Source: Pseudorhodobacter sp. MZDSW-24AT (GTDB taxonomy: Bacteria > Pseudomonadota > Alphaproteobacteria > Rhodobacterales > Rhodobacteraceae). From it: a stretch of 64,000 nt of DNA. Of this stretch, positions 1-9,253 are shown piece after piece. The DNA lies in the NCBI RefSeq assembly GCF_002794355.1, contig NZ_PGOI01000007.1, positions 676,208 to 740,207 on the forward strand, in the 5' to 3' direction. The translations under genes and the position numbers were made by a program. The first letter of the stretch is position 1; every line of letters starts with the position of its first letter. The notes under the pieces were generated by a model. It searched no databases, was not told where the DNA came from, and worked only from the letters and a program-made list of their open reading frames with translations.

Positions 1-52
1 AGCCCGATGCCACGCGCGGCCCCCGTGATCAGCGCGGTTTTTCCTTGCAACC

Positions 53-56
<4 letters not shown>
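1..56 (-). CDS. smoS: Short-chain dehydrogenase, N-terminal fragment (probable sorbitol dehydrogenase)
   Basis: Only the first 18 codons are inside the window; the gene runs off the left edge. They read [18 protein letters not shown], the classical SDR opening with the TGxxxGIG NAD(P)-binding glycine motif. The ATG overlaps the stop of the upstream ABC ATPase gene as ATGA, so the two are translationally coupled. In the Rhodobacter sphaeroides polyol operon the gene after the smoK ATPase is smoS, an NAD-dependent sorbitol (glucitol) dehydrogenase. The symbol rests on this gene order, because the fragment is too short to show substrate specificity. Confidence 0.7.
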
Positions 57-1051
<995 letters not shown>

Positions 1052-1058
1052 GTCGTCC

Positions 1059-1889
1059 TCACTTCACCGCGCCGAATGTCAGGCCGCGCACGAGTTGCTT
1101 TTGACTGAACCAGCCAAGGATCAGGATTGGAGCGATGGCCATGGTGCTGGCCGCCGAAAGTTTCGCGTAGAACAGGCCCTCGGGGGAGGAATAGCTGGCG
1201 ATGAACTGCGTCAGCGGCGCGGCCTGTGATGTTGTGAGCTGCAGGGTCCAGAACGCCTCGTTCCACGCGAGGATGATGTTCAGGAGCAGGGTGGAGGCGA
1301 TGCCCGGCACCGCCATCGGCGTCAGCACATAAAGGATTTCCGACCGCAGGCTTGCGCCGTCCATCCGCGCGGCTTCCAGAATCTCGCCGGGGATTTCCTT
1401 GAAATAGGTGTAAAGCATCCAGACCACGATCGGCAGGTTGATCAGCGTCAGGACGGCCACAAGCCCGATGCGGCTGTCCAACAGACCGAAATCGCGGAAC
1501 AGAAGATACATCGGCACCAGAACGCCCACGGCGGGCATCATCTTGGTCGACAGCATCCACATCAGCAGATCCTTTGTCCGCCGGCCCGGCACAAAGGCCA
1601 TGGACCACGCCGCCGGAATGGCAATCGCCAGCGCGATCAGCGTGGAGCCGACCGAGAGGATGACCGAATTCCAGAAATGCCGCCCATAGTTCGACCGTTC
1701 CTGCACGTCGTGATAGCTTTGCAGCGTCCAGTCGCTGAACAGCACCTGCAGCGGGGTCTTGATCGCATCGCCTTCGGATTTGAACCCAAGGATGATGATC
1801 CACAGGATCGGGAAGAAGATCAGAAAGCCCATGGTCCAGGCTGCGGCGGTTACAACGGCTTTGCGGGTGTTTGAAACCTTGCGCGCCAT
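1059..1889 (-). CDS. smoG: Polyol ABC transporter permease 2
   Basis: 276-residue inner-membrane permease of the MalG type (BPD transport family). The first membrane helix is near residues 11-33 ([19 protein letters not shown]). The cytoplasmic EAA loop that docks on the ATPase is visible as [15 protein letters not shown] in the second half. Length and about six hydrophobic segments fit the family. It starts one base after the stop of the first permease gene and precedes the ATPase gene, so it forms the import channel together with smoF. Substrate specificity follows from context only. Confidence 0.92.
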   Translation of the reverse strand: MARKVSNTRKAVVTAAAWTMGFLIFFPILWIIILGFKSEGDAIKTPLQVLFSDWTLQSYHDVQERSNYGRHFWNSVILSVGSTLIALAIAIPAAWSMAFVPGRRTKDLLMWMLSTKMMPAVGVLVPMYLLFRDFGLLDSRIGLVAVLTLINLPIVVWMLYTYFKEIPGEILEAARMDGASLRSEILYVLTPMAVPGIASTLLLNIILAWNEAFWTLQLTTSQAAPLTQFIASYSSPEGLFYAKLSAASTMAIAPILILGWFSQKQLVRGLTFGAVK

Positions 1890-1890
1890 C

Positions 1891-2763
1891 TTAGGCCTCC
1901 AGATTCTTGCCGATCATCCGCATCAGGAAGATCGCAACGATATTGGCCAGAATGACCGCGATGATGCCGCCCGCAGAGCCGCCGCCCACGTCGTAGTTCA
2001 AGAGTGACTGGGCATAGACAAGGTAGGTGAGGTTGGTGGAGGCCGTGCCGGGGCCGCCATTGGTGGTCACCAGAATCTCGGCAAAGACCGACAGCAGGAA
2101 AATCGTCTGGATCAGGATCACCACGGTGATCGACCGGGTCAGATGCGGGACCGTCAGATAGAAGAAGCGCTGAAAGCCATTCGCGCCATCCATCTCGGCT
2201 GCCTCTTGCTGCTCGCGGTCAAGGCTTTGCAGCGCCGTCAGCAAGATCAGCGTCGCAAAGGGCAACCATTGCCAAGCCACGATGAGGATGATCGAGGCCA
2301 GTGGCGCATGGGACAGGAAATCAAAGGGCGGCAGGCCAAGTGCCTTGGCGATATGGGCGAAGATGCCATTCACCGGGTTCATAAACATGTTCTTCCAGAC
2401 CAGCGCCGAAACAGTGGGCATCACGAAGAACGGCGCGATCACCAGCACCCGCACGATGCCTTGGCCCCAGAAGGGCTGATCCATCAGCAGCGCCAAGAGA
2501 ATGCCACCCACCACCGTGATGCACAGCACCCCCAGCACGAGGATCAGCGTGTTCGACAGTGCGGCCCAGAACGCAGGCTGGTTCACGAAGTAGTAGTAAT
2601 TCTCGAAGCCAACGAATGTCTCCATTCCCGGCATCAACAGGTTGTAGCGCAGCGTGCTGAAATACAGCGTCATTCCCAGTGGCACGATCATCCACAGCAA
2701 CAGCAGGATGACGGCGGGGGAAAGCATCAGGCGCGCAGCAGTCCGGGAATGGGCGGTTGCCAT
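1891..2763 (-). CDS. smoF: Polyol ABC transporter permease 1
   Basis: 290-residue MalF-type permease. The start MATAHSRTAARLMLSP at 2763 is preferred to upstream options because a short positively charged N-terminus runs straight into the first membrane helix (PAVILLLLWMIVPLGMTLYF). The EAA loop reads EAAEMDGANGFQRFFYLTVP. It sits between the solute-binding protein gene (124-bp gap) and the second permease, as in smoEFG operons of Rhodobacter. With SmoG it should form a heterodimeric channel importing a polyol such as sorbitol or mannitol. Confidence 0.92.
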   Translation of the reverse strand: MATAHSRTAARLMLSPAVILLLLWMIVPLGMTLYFSTLRYNLLMPGMETFVGFENYYYFVNQPAFWAALSNTLILVLGVLCITVVGGILLALLMDQPFWGQGIVRVLVIAPFFVMPTVSALVWKNMFMNPVNGIFAHIAKALGLPPFDFLSHAPLASIILIVAWQWLPFATLILLTALQSLDREQQEAAEMDGANGFQRFFYLTVPHLTRSITVVILIQTIFLLSVFAEILVTTNGGPGTASTNLTYLVYAQSLLNYDVGGGSAGGIIAVILANIVAIFLMRMIGKNLEA

Positions 2764-2887
2764 CGGCTTGGTCCTTGATCGGTATGGGGCAGGGCGGCGC
2801 GTGGGGTGCCGGGCGCATGGTCCCGGCACCACAAGACGCGGAGAGGTGGCGCCGGACGGAGGCCCCCGGCGCCACAGGGAGGACAGG

Positions 2888-4201
2888 TTACTTGATGTAG
2901 CCCGACCGCGTCATTTCGGTGGTCACCAGCGTTTGTGCGGCTGCCAGTGCGTCTTCGGCGCTCATGGTGCCGGCAAGGGCGGCGCTGAACTGCTGGCCGA
3001 CAGCGGTGCCAAGGCCTTGGAATTCGGGGATCGCCACGAATTGCACGCCGAGATAGGGCACCGGGTCCACAGTCGGGTTGTTGGGGTCCGCCGAGTTGAT
3101 GCTGTCGAGCGTCATCTGCGCGAAGGGCACCTTCTGGTATTCCGGGTTCGCGTAAAGCGACGCACGGGTGCCCGGAGGCACGTTGGCCCAGCCTTCCTTG
3201 GCGGCAACCACTTCCAGATACTCTTTCGACGTGGCCCAAGCGACAAAGGCCTTGGCGGCATCAGCCTTCTGCGTGCCTGCCGGAATGCCCAGCGACCATG
3301 CCCAGAGCCAGTTGCCGCGCTTGCCCTTGCCGGTATCGGGGGCCAGCGCAAAGCCAACCTTGTCGGCCACGGTGGAATCGGCCGGATTGGTCACGAAGGA
3401 GGCGGCGACGGTGGCATCGATCCACATGCCGCACTTGCCTTGCTGGAACAGCGACAGGTTTTCGTTGAACCCGTTGTTGGCCGCACCGGGCGGGCCGTAT
3501 TCGTTCATCATCGCCAGATAATCGGTCAGCGTGGCTTTCCACGCTTCACCGTCGAACTGCGGCTTCCAGTTTTCGTCGAACCAGCGCGCGCCATAGCTGT
3601 TGGACATGGCGGTGAGGAAGGCCATGTTTTCGCCCCAGCCCGCTTTGCCGCGCAGACAGATGCCGTATTGCTCTTTCGACTTGTCGGTCATCGCGGCGGC
3701 GGCGGCCTTGATGTCATCCCATGTCGGCGCGTCTGGCATCGTCAGGCCGGCGGCTTCCATCAGATCCTTGCGATACATCACCATCGAGGATTCGCCGTAG
3801 AAAGGCGCGGCATAAAGCTCGCCATCCACGGTCAGGCCGCCCCGGATCGCGGGCAGCAGATCGTCGACGTCATATTCGGCGGGCAGATCGTTCAGGCTGA
3901 CCAGCCAGCCTTGTTTGCCCCAGATCGGCACTTCGTAGGTGCCGATGGTCAGCACGTCAAACTGCCCGCCTTTGGTGGCGATATCGGTTGTCACGCGCTG
4001 GCGCAGGACGTTTTCTTCCAGCGTCACCCATTCAACCTTGATGTCGGGGTGTTTGGCATAGAAGTCGTCCATCAGGCCTTGCATGCGGATCATGTCGCCG
4101 TTGTTCACGGTGGCCACGGTGATGGTGGTCTCGGCCATGGCGGCACCCGCCAAGGTCAGCGAAACCGTCGCGCCAAGCAGCGCGCGGAGCGTCAGTGTCA
4201 T
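2888..4201 (-). CDS. smoE: Polyol ABC transporter substrate-binding protein
   Basis: 437-residue periplasmic solute-binding protein of the family 1 (MalE/CUT1) type. The start at 4201 has a strong Shine-Dalgarno GGGAGG and gives a clear Sec signal peptide (MTLTLRALLGATVSLTLAGAAMA, cleavage after AMA). The mature part begins ETTITVATVNNGDM. First gene of the transporter set, read from the 105-bp gap behind the SorC-type regulator. High expression relative to the permeases is usual for such genes; the 124-bp gap after it may help set the stoichiometry. Ligand inferred as sorbitol/mannitol from operon order. Confidence 0.93.
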   Translation of the reverse strand: MTLTLRALLGATVSLTLAGAAMAETTITVATVNNGDMIRMQGLMDDFYAKHPDIKVEWVTLEENVLRQRVTTDIATKGGQFDVLTIGTYEVPIWGKQGWLVSLNDLPAEYDVDDLLPAIRGGLTVDGELYAAPFYGESSMVMYRKDLMEAAGLTMPDAPTWDDIKAAAAAMTDKSKEQYGICLRGKAGWGENMAFLTAMSNSYGARWFDENWKPQFDGEAWKATLTDYLAMMNEYGPPGAANNGFNENLSLFQQGKCGMWIDATVAASFVTNPADSTVADKVGFALAPDTGKGKRGNWLWAWSLGIPAGTQKADAAKAFVAWATSKEYLEVVAAKEGWANVPPGTRASLYANPEYQKVPFAQMTLDSINSADPNNPTVDPVPYLGVQFVAIPEFQGLGTAVGQQFSAALAGTMSAEDALAAAQTLVTTEMTRSGYIK

Positions 4202-4221
4202 GGTATCCTCCCTATCAGCGA

Positions 4222-4250
4222 ATGAGCAAATCATCGCTTGATGGGCAATT
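4222..4250. promoter_or_regulatory. Candidate operator: direct repeat ATGRGCAAWT ahead of smoE
   Basis: Two copies of ATGRGCAAWT (ATGAGCAAAT at 4222-4231 and ATGGGCAATT at 4241-4250) lie 19 bp apart, close to two helical turns, in the only sizeable gap between the regulator gene and smoE. The same stretch has a TGAG...CTCA outer inverted repeat. SorC/DeoR-type sugar regulators commonly bind such repeats next to their own genes. The binding protein is inferred from position only. Confidence 0.4.
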
Positions 4251-4306
4251 ACTCACACCAGCCCCCGGTGCGTCAAGCCCCTTCCTTCGCCGCAATTGCA
4301 AAGGAA

Positions 4307-5260
4307 CTAAAGCGCCAGAACGGCGCGCGCGGTCAGCTCATCGGTGATCAGGCCATTGATGATGCGGGCTTTCAGCGCCGCCGCGATGGGCGCGGCCTTG
4401 GATGCGCCCGCAGCAATGCCCACCGCAGGGCGTGCAAGTTTTGGCTCCACCCGCACGCCTCCGGTGCGGGTATTGGTGCCCACATCCAGATAATGGCCGT
4501 TCGAATCAAACACCCAACCGGCCACTTCGCCCACGGCCCCGGCGGCGCGCATCTGGTCAAGCTCGCTGCGCGTCACGAATCCGTCGGCCAGCAGCGGGGC
4601 ATCGTCGGACATCTGGCCCACACCCACGAACACCACATCGGCGGTGCGCGCCAGATCGGCCACCCGCCGCACCGGGGCCAAAGCGTGAAAGGCGTCCCGC
4701 TCGGCCCCGGTGGGCGAAATCACGGGCACCAGCATCGGATAATGCGGCGCCCGCACCTTGTCGGACACCCGCATGATGACATCGAAAAAGCTGGCCGACC
4801 CATCCGGGGCGATGTTCCCGATCAAGGACACCAGCCGATGCTGCGGCGCTTCGACCGGGGCCATGGCATCCACCATCCCCCGCATCGCCCGCCCGGTTCC
4901 CAGCGCAATCGTCAGCGGATCTGTCTGCCGCAGCACGCGCTCCAGCTCGGCGGCGGCGGCGGGCGCGATGGACAGCACCGGATCGGCTCCGCCCAGCGAA
5001 GGCGATACCCGGCAGCGCCCCAGACCATAGCGGTCACGCAGCGCCGATTCCAGATCAAGGCACGCCCCGATCCGATGGTTCAGCCGGACATGGATCAGTC
5101 CGTCGGCCATCGCTTTCGCCACGAGGCGCTGGGCCCGCTGTCGGCTCACCCCCAGTTCGGCGGCGATCTGGTCCTGCGTCATGCCAGCCACGTAATACAG
5201 CCAGCCGGCGCGGGCGGCATCATCTTGCGGGGTGGGGTCGTTGGTGTCGATCCGGCTCAT
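4307..5260 (-). CDS. SorC/DeoR-family sugar-binding transcriptional regulator
   Basis: 317 residues. The N-terminus carries a helix-turn-helix (MTQDQIAAELGVSRQRAQRL, residues 27-46). The rest matches the phosphosugar-binding SorC effector domain, with stretches such as IALGTGRAMRGMVDAM and GVGQMSDDAPLL. The ATG at 5260 overlaps the HAD gene stop as ATGA. A longer reading frame upstream is only an overlap with the HAD gene. It lies just ahead of the smo transporter on the same strand and is the obvious candidate for induction by polyol or its phosphate. The effector is unknown. Confidence 0.88.
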   Translation of the reverse strand: MSRIDTNDPTPQDDAARAGWLYYVAGMTQDQIAAELGVSRQRAQRLVAKAMADGLIHVRLNHRIGACLDLESALRDRYGLGRCRVSPSLGGADPVLSIAPAAAAELERVLRQTDPLTIALGTGRAMRGMVDAMAPVEAPQHRLVSLIGNIAPDGSASFFDVIMRVSDKVRAPHYPMLVPVISPTGAERDAFHALAPVRRVADLARTADVVFVGVGQMSDDAPLLADGFVTRSELDQMRAAGAVGEVAGWVFDSNGHYLDVGTNTRTGGVRVEPKLARPAVGIAAGASKAAPIAAALKARIINGLITDELTARAVLAL

Positions 5261-5928
5261 GCCTGCCTCATGGCGTCGGGGGCCAGCCGAGCAAACTCTG
5301 CAAATGACCCAAAGCGCAAGTCCGGGCGGGCTTCTGTCGCCGCTTCGAGCGTCAGTCCGGCCATATGGCTGCCTCCGGTGAATTGCCAGACGGTCATCCC
5401 GGCTGCGCGCGCGGCGGCCACCCCGGTGAGGCTGTCTTCGATCACCAGACAGGCTTCGGGTGCAAAGCCCATCTGGCTGGCGGCGAAGAGGAACAGATCG
5501 GGCGCAGGCTTGCCGCGCGCGACTTGGCTTGCGGTAAAGACGCGGTCGCCCAGCTTTTCCCACAAGCCCACCAGCCGCAACGACATTTCCGCGCGGCGTG
5601 GGCTGGAAGAGGTCGCCACGCAGCATGGCACCGCAAGCGCATCAATCACCTCGCGCACATGCGGCATGATCTTCAACCCCGCGCGAAAGCCTTCCAGCAG
5701 GCGGTTGCGGTAATCGTCTTCAAAGCTGGGTGGCAGGTCCAAGCCGAATTCTGCCCGGATCTGCGCCATCACCACCGGGTAGCTGCGGCCCAGAAAGTGC
5801 CGGGCGACATAGGGCAGATCAATCTGCACCCCGCGCTCGGCCAGGGCTTCAATCAACATGCGCGCGCTGATGATCTCGCTGTCGATCAGCACGCCATCAC
5901 AATCAAAGATCACACAGGCGCGGCCCAT
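5257..5928 (-). CDS. HAD-superfamily hydrolase (phosphatase, beta-phosphoglucomutase-like)
   Basis: 223 residues with all HAD motifs. Motif I is FDCDGVLIDSE (Asp9 nucleophile, Asp11 acid/base), motif II has the serine/threonine in VATSSS, motif III the lysine in RGKPAPDLF, and motif IV is VIEDSLTGV. The cap is inserted after motif I, as in subfamily IA phosphatases and mutases. It starts 7 bases after ptsN and overlaps the regulator by 4 bp, so it bridges the ptsN block and the polyol operon. A role in removing sugar or polyol phosphates fits the context but is not proven. Confidence 0.85.
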   Translation of the reverse strand: MGRACVIFDCDGVLIDSEIISARMLIEALAERGVQIDLPYVARHFLGRSYPVVMAQIRAEFGLDLPPSFEDDYRNRLLEGFRAGLKIMPHVREVIDALAVPCCVATSSSPRRAEMSLRLVGLWEKLGDRVFTASQVARGKPAPDLFLFAASQMGFAPEACLVIEDSLTGVAAARAAGMTVWQFTGGSHMAGLTLEAATEARPDLRFGSFAEFARLAPDAMRQA

Positions 5929-5935
5929 GCGGCCG

Positions 5936-6400
5936 TCAGGCCGCTTGCGGCGTGCGGGATTCGGTCAGGATGGCGTGCAGCTTGGCCGGGTCCGTATTGG
6001 CCCGCAGCTTGGCCACCACATTCTGGTCGCGCATGGTGCGGCTGACCAGCGCCAGCGCCTTCAGATGGTCCACCCCGGAATCCTTTGGCGCGAACAGGCC
6101 AAAGATCAGATCCACCGGCTGGCGGTCCACGCTGTCATAGTCCAGCGGTTTTTCGAGCCGGATGAACACGCCCACGATACGGTCAAGATCTTCCAGACGC
6201 GCATGGGGCAGGGCGATGCCATGGCCCACACCTGTGGGGCCAAGGCTTTCGCGTTCTTGCAAGCCGTCCACGGCAATGGCCGCCGTCAGCCCGTAGCATC
6301 CGGCCACCATCTCTCCCAATTCCTGAAAGAGACGTTTCTTGCTGGTGATCTGCCCGACGACGCGAACGGCGCCGGGCGTAAGAAGCTTTGCTAAATCCAT
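5936..6400 (-). CDS. ptsN: PTS IIA-like nitrogen regulatory protein PtsN (EIIA-Ntr)
   Basis: 154 residues, normal length for EIIA-Ntr. The phosphorylatable histidine is His66 in GIALPHAR, with the companion His60 in GVGHG. The protein takes phosphate from the PTS-Ntr chain (PtsP/NPr) and acts as a regulator of nitrogen, carbon and potassium metabolism rather than in sugar transport. It follows hpf by 36 bp, the standard gene order in proteobacteria. No sugar-specific EIIB/EIIC genes are near, which supports the regulatory assignment. Confidence 0.94.
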   Translation of the reverse strand: MDLAKLLTPGAVRVVGQITSKKRLFQELGEMVAGCYGLTAAIAVDGLQERESLGPTGVGHGIALPHARLEDLDRIVGVFIRLEKPLDYDSVDRQPVDLIFGLFAPKDSGVDHLKALALVSRTMRDQNVVAKLRANTDPAKLHAILTESRTPQAA

Positions 6401-6436
6401 GGACGGTCGTGTTCCTGAACAGCCAACCGGCTGCCC

Positions 6437-7012
6437 CTATTTGCTGTTGCGCGGGTCGATCCAGCCTATGTTGCCGTCATCCCGGCGATAGACCACATTC
6501 ACCCCGCCATGCCCTTCATTGCGGAACACAAGCATCCGGTTGCCATTCAACTCCAGCTGCATCACGGCTTCGCCGACGGTGATAGACGGAATCTTCGTCT
6601 CCATCTCGGCGATCACGATGGGCTGGAGGCTGTCTGGCTCCACATCCTCGGCGTCCTCGGTTGGGGCGAGGATATAAGAGGATGCGCCGTCGAATTCAAC
6701 AGGTGACGTTCGGGCAGAATGGTGGTTGCGGATGCGACGTTTGTAGCGACGCAGCTGCTTGTCCATCTTTTCGCGGCAGGATTCGAAAGCAGCGTAGATT
6801 TCAGTGGCGTGGCCTTTGGCCTGCGCGGTCAGTCCGGTGGAAAGATGGATCACGGTTTCGCACACATATTCATGTGCAACCCGGGAAAAGACGATGACGG
6901 CCTCGGTCGGGCGCTGGGCGTATTTCTCGACCACTTCGCCAAGTTCGGCCTTCACATGGGTTTGCAGGGCTTCTCCGATGTCGATCTGTTTTCCACTGAT
7001 CTGATAGCGCAT
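6437..7012 (-). CDS. hpf: Long-form ribosome hibernation promoting factor
   Basis: 191 residues from the start MRYQISGKQIDIGEALQ. The N-terminal S30AE/RaiA domain covers about residues 1-110 and the C-terminal dimerisation domain about 130-191 (EAVMQLELNGNRMLVFRNEG). This two-domain long form dimerises 70S ribosomes into 100S particles in stationary phase. A longer upstream frame lacks any family resemblance. In many proteobacteria hpf lies between rpoN and ptsN; here ptsN follows but rpoN is absent on the other side. Confidence 0.93.
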   Translation of the reverse strand: MRYQISGKQIDIGEALQTHVKAELGEVVEKYAQRPTEAVIVFSRVAHEYVCETVIHLSTGLTAQAKGHATEIYAAFESCREKMDKQLRRYKRRIRNHHSARTSPVEFDGASSYILAPTEDAEDVEPDSLQPIVIAEMETKIPSITVGEAVMQLELNGNRMLVFRNEGHGGVNVVYRRDDGNIGWIDPRNSK

Positions 7013-7242
7013 GATGTCTCCTCCGCGCGGCTTCTTGCTCTGGCCCCGGGCAATGCGCCCGGGCCCAAAGGTCTTCTCTCTTTGACATGGGGACCGATGG
7101 CGCATCTGCAAGGTGGCGGGGCCGGAAGGCGGCCGCGGGGCAGGTCTTGCACATGGCAGGGTCTTGCTCGCATCCTTGGCATTTGGCGACAGGGATGCCC
7201 GGCTTGTCAACCGAATCGTCGCGCGAATGTCATCGGGCTGTG

Positions 7243-7270
7243 ATCCGGCTTTGGCCGTGCAAAGCCGGAT
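7243..7270 (-). terminator. Hairpin downstream of lptB
   Basis: Perfect 11-bp inverted repeat ATCCGGCTTTG / CAAAGCCGGAT with a 6-base loop, starting 16 bases beyond the lptB stop. It has no clear U-tract, so it may be a weak terminator or an mRNA-stabilising 3' stem rather than a classic intrinsic terminator. It separates lptCAB from hpf. Confidence 0.5.
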
Positions 7271-7285
7271 TCCCGCCGGGCCGGA

Positions 7286-8047
7286 TCAGGAAATGCGGAA
7301 GTTCTGGCCCAGATAGACCCGGCGCACGGTTTCATCGCGCACCACCTCATCGGTTGTGCCGCTCATGAGCACGTGGCCGTCGTGCAGAATATAGGCGCGG
7401 TCCACGATATCCAGCGTCTCGCGCACGTTGTGGTCGGTGATGAGCACGCCAATCCCGCGCGACTTGAGATCGTGCACCAAGCCGCGGATTTCCCCCACCG
7501 CGATCGGGTCCACGCCCGCAAAGGGCTCGTCCAGCAGCAGATACTTGGGGTTTGCCGCCAGACAGCGCGCAATCTCTACCCGTCGCCGTTCGCCGCCCGA
7601 AAGCGCCAGCGCAGGGGCGCGGCGCAAATGGGTGATCGAGAATTCCGACAGCAGTTCTTCCAGCCGTTCACGCTGTTTGTGGCGGTCCAGATCGGTGATC
7701 TCGAGCACGGCCAGAATGTTGTCTTCGACGGAGAGGCCGCGAAAGATGCTGACCTCTTGCGGCAGGTAGCCAATGCCTAGCCGCGCGCGGCGATACATCG
7801 GCAGGGCCGTGACATCCTTGCCATCAATGATGACCTGCCCGCCTTCTGGCGTGACCAGCCCCGCGATGGAATAGAAGCAGGTCGTCTTCCCCGACCCGTT
7901 CGGGCCCAAAAGCGCCACGACCTCTCCGCGGCTCAGCTCCATCGACACGTCGCGGATCACCGGGCGCTTCTTATAGCTTTTGCGCAAGGACCGGATCACA
8001 AGGCCCGCGCTGCCTTGGGTGACGGATAGGGACGGCGCCGGGGTCAA
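7286..8047 (-). CDS. lptB: LPS export ABC transporter ATP-binding protein LptB
   Basis: 253 residues. Walker A is GPNGSGKTT, the signature LSGGERRRVEIAR, and Walker B YLLLDEPFAGVDP, closely matching the LptB pattern. LptB powers extraction of lipopolysaccharide from the inner membrane with LptF/LptG. The reading frame begins with TTG at 8047, overlapping the lptA stop by 4 bp; a GTG at VTQGSAGLVIRSL is an alternative that also begins just before the conserved LRKSYKKRPVIRDVS. It is the last gene of lptC-lptA-lptB. Confidence 0.94.
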   Translation of the reverse strand: MTPAPSLSVTQGSAGLVIRSLRKSYKKRPVIRDVSMELSRGEVVALLGPNGSGKTTCFYSIAGLVTPEGGQVIIDGKDVTALPMYRRARLGIGYLPQEVSIFRGLSVEDNILAVLEITDLDRHKQRERLEELLSEFSITHLRRAPALALSGGERRRVEIARCLAANPKYLLLDEPFAGVDPIAVGEIRGLVHDLKSRGIGVLITDHNVRETLDIVDRAYILHDGHVLMSGTTDEVVRDETVRRVYLGQNFRIS

Positions 8048-8532
8048 GGTGCCGATCCGGGGGTAAACACGGTCTTGACGCCGCCCGTCATGGTTCCGGT
8101 GCCATCGGTCAGATTCACCGTCAGCGACTGGCCGGAAATCGCCGCCTGGCCTTGGGTCAACAGCACATCGCCTGTCATCACCACTGTGCCGCTGGCAATC
8201 GTGTAAACAGCCTCGGCGGCTTCGGCTGCGTCGGTCGGGCTGACCAGAGTCACGCCCTCACTGGCAATCAGCCGAGCGATCCCGTCGCCCCCTTCGGCAT
8301 ATTCCACCCGGATCTCTCCGGCTGAAAGGCGCATCTCGCCTTGCTTGGCCACCACATTGCCTGTGAACAAGGCCGCCCCTGTGGCCTGATCCACCGAGAG
8401 CGACTCGGATGTGACTTCGACGGGCAGCGAGGTGTCCTGTTGCAGCCCGCCAAAGCGGATGTCCGCCTGCTGCGCAAGAGCAGGCGCGGCGCAGAGCACC
8501 GCCAGAGTAAGGGCACGCAAGAACTGTGACAT
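8044..8532 (-). CDS. lptA: LPS transport periplasmic protein LptA (OstA-like)
   Basis: 162 residues with a signal peptide (MSQFLRALTLAVLCAAPALA, mature from QQADIRF). The mature part is an OstA/LptA beta-jellyroll domain (VTSESLSVDQATGAALFTGN..., GEMRLSAGEIRVEY). LptA forms the periplasmic bridge carrying LPS from LptC to LptD. It lies between lptC (30-bp gap) and lptB (4-bp overlap). Length and context are normal. Confidence 0.92.
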   Translation of the reverse strand: MSQFLRALTLAVLCAAPALAQQADIRFGGLQQDTSLPVEVTSESLSVDQATGAALFTGNVVAKQGEMRLSAGEIRVEYAEGGDGIARLIASEGVTLVSPTDAAEAAEAVYTIASGTVVMTGDVLLTQGQAAISGQSLTVNLTDGTGTMTGGVKTVFTPGSAP

Positions 8533-8562
8533 GATCTGCCTGTCTAAAAAAACAACATGGGC

Positions 8563-9168
8563 TCAATTTTCCGGTGCGTATACCAGCTTCACGGCCCCAT
8601 TGAAAACCAGAAGATAGCTGCCATCGCCTTCGGGGGCTTCGGTCAGACGCATGGTGTTGGCGGTCACAACCCCTGCGGGTCCGGTGGCTGTCACGGCGGA
8701 GGGCAGCGAAATGTCGGTCGAATCCATGGCTGCCGTCATCTTGTCGCCCCGAACCTCCCAACCGGAAGAGGAGGTGACCGTGACACCGCCGGAAAACAGG
8801 ATCTGCCGCGCAGACGGGTCGATCTGCGCGGCCCCGGCCTGCAGTTCGGTGCGCGCGCCGTCCGGCGTTTCCAAAAGCCCGTTCAGCACCGCCGCGCTTG
8901 GCCCGGCCCCGGTCTCTGTCTGTGGACGCGCCTCATCCGCGCTGATGGTCAGGGCCGCGCCATCATCCGTCAGCCCGGCAAAGGTGGGTGCGGTCATCCG
9001 CGGTTCGCGCAGGCGGTCTTCGACATCCACCTCGGCAAAGGGAATCGCGCTTTCGGGGTCAATGGTGCGTGCCACCAGAAACAGCGTCGAGAGAATCGCA
9101 AGCGCAAGCAGCGGCAGGACAATCTTGAGCCAGCCGATCAATCTGCTGTGGAAATCCGATTGTGCCAT
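8563..9168 (-). CDS. lptC: LPS export protein LptC
   Basis: 201 residues from ATG 9168 (MAQSDFHSRLIGWLK); an in-frame TTG eight codons upstream is less likely. A single membrane anchor covers about residues 11-31 (WLKIVLPLLALAILSTLFLV). The rest is a periplasmic OstA-like domain typical of LptC. It tethers the LptA bridge to the LptBFG transporter. First gene of the lptCAB unit, 85 bp after the rnd stop. The Shine-Dalgarno is weak, which fits coupling to upstream transcription. Confidence 0.88.
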   Translation of the reverse strand: MAQSDFHSRLIGWLKIVLPLLALAILSTLFLVARTIDPESAIPFAEVDVEDRLREPRMTAPTFAGLTDDGAALTISADEARPQTETGAGPSAAVLNGLLETPDGARTELQAGAAQIDPSARQILFSGGVTVTSSSGWEVRGDKMTAAMDSTDISLPSAVTATGPAGVVTANTMRLTEAPEGDGSYLLVFNGAVKLVYAPEN

Positions 9169-9253
9169 GTGAATGCTGCTCTCTTGCGCCAAAGGCTACA
9201 GGCTGCCCGTTCAGACTCCAACTGGTGTTGGCCAGCCTTCGGCGGCGGGCCGC

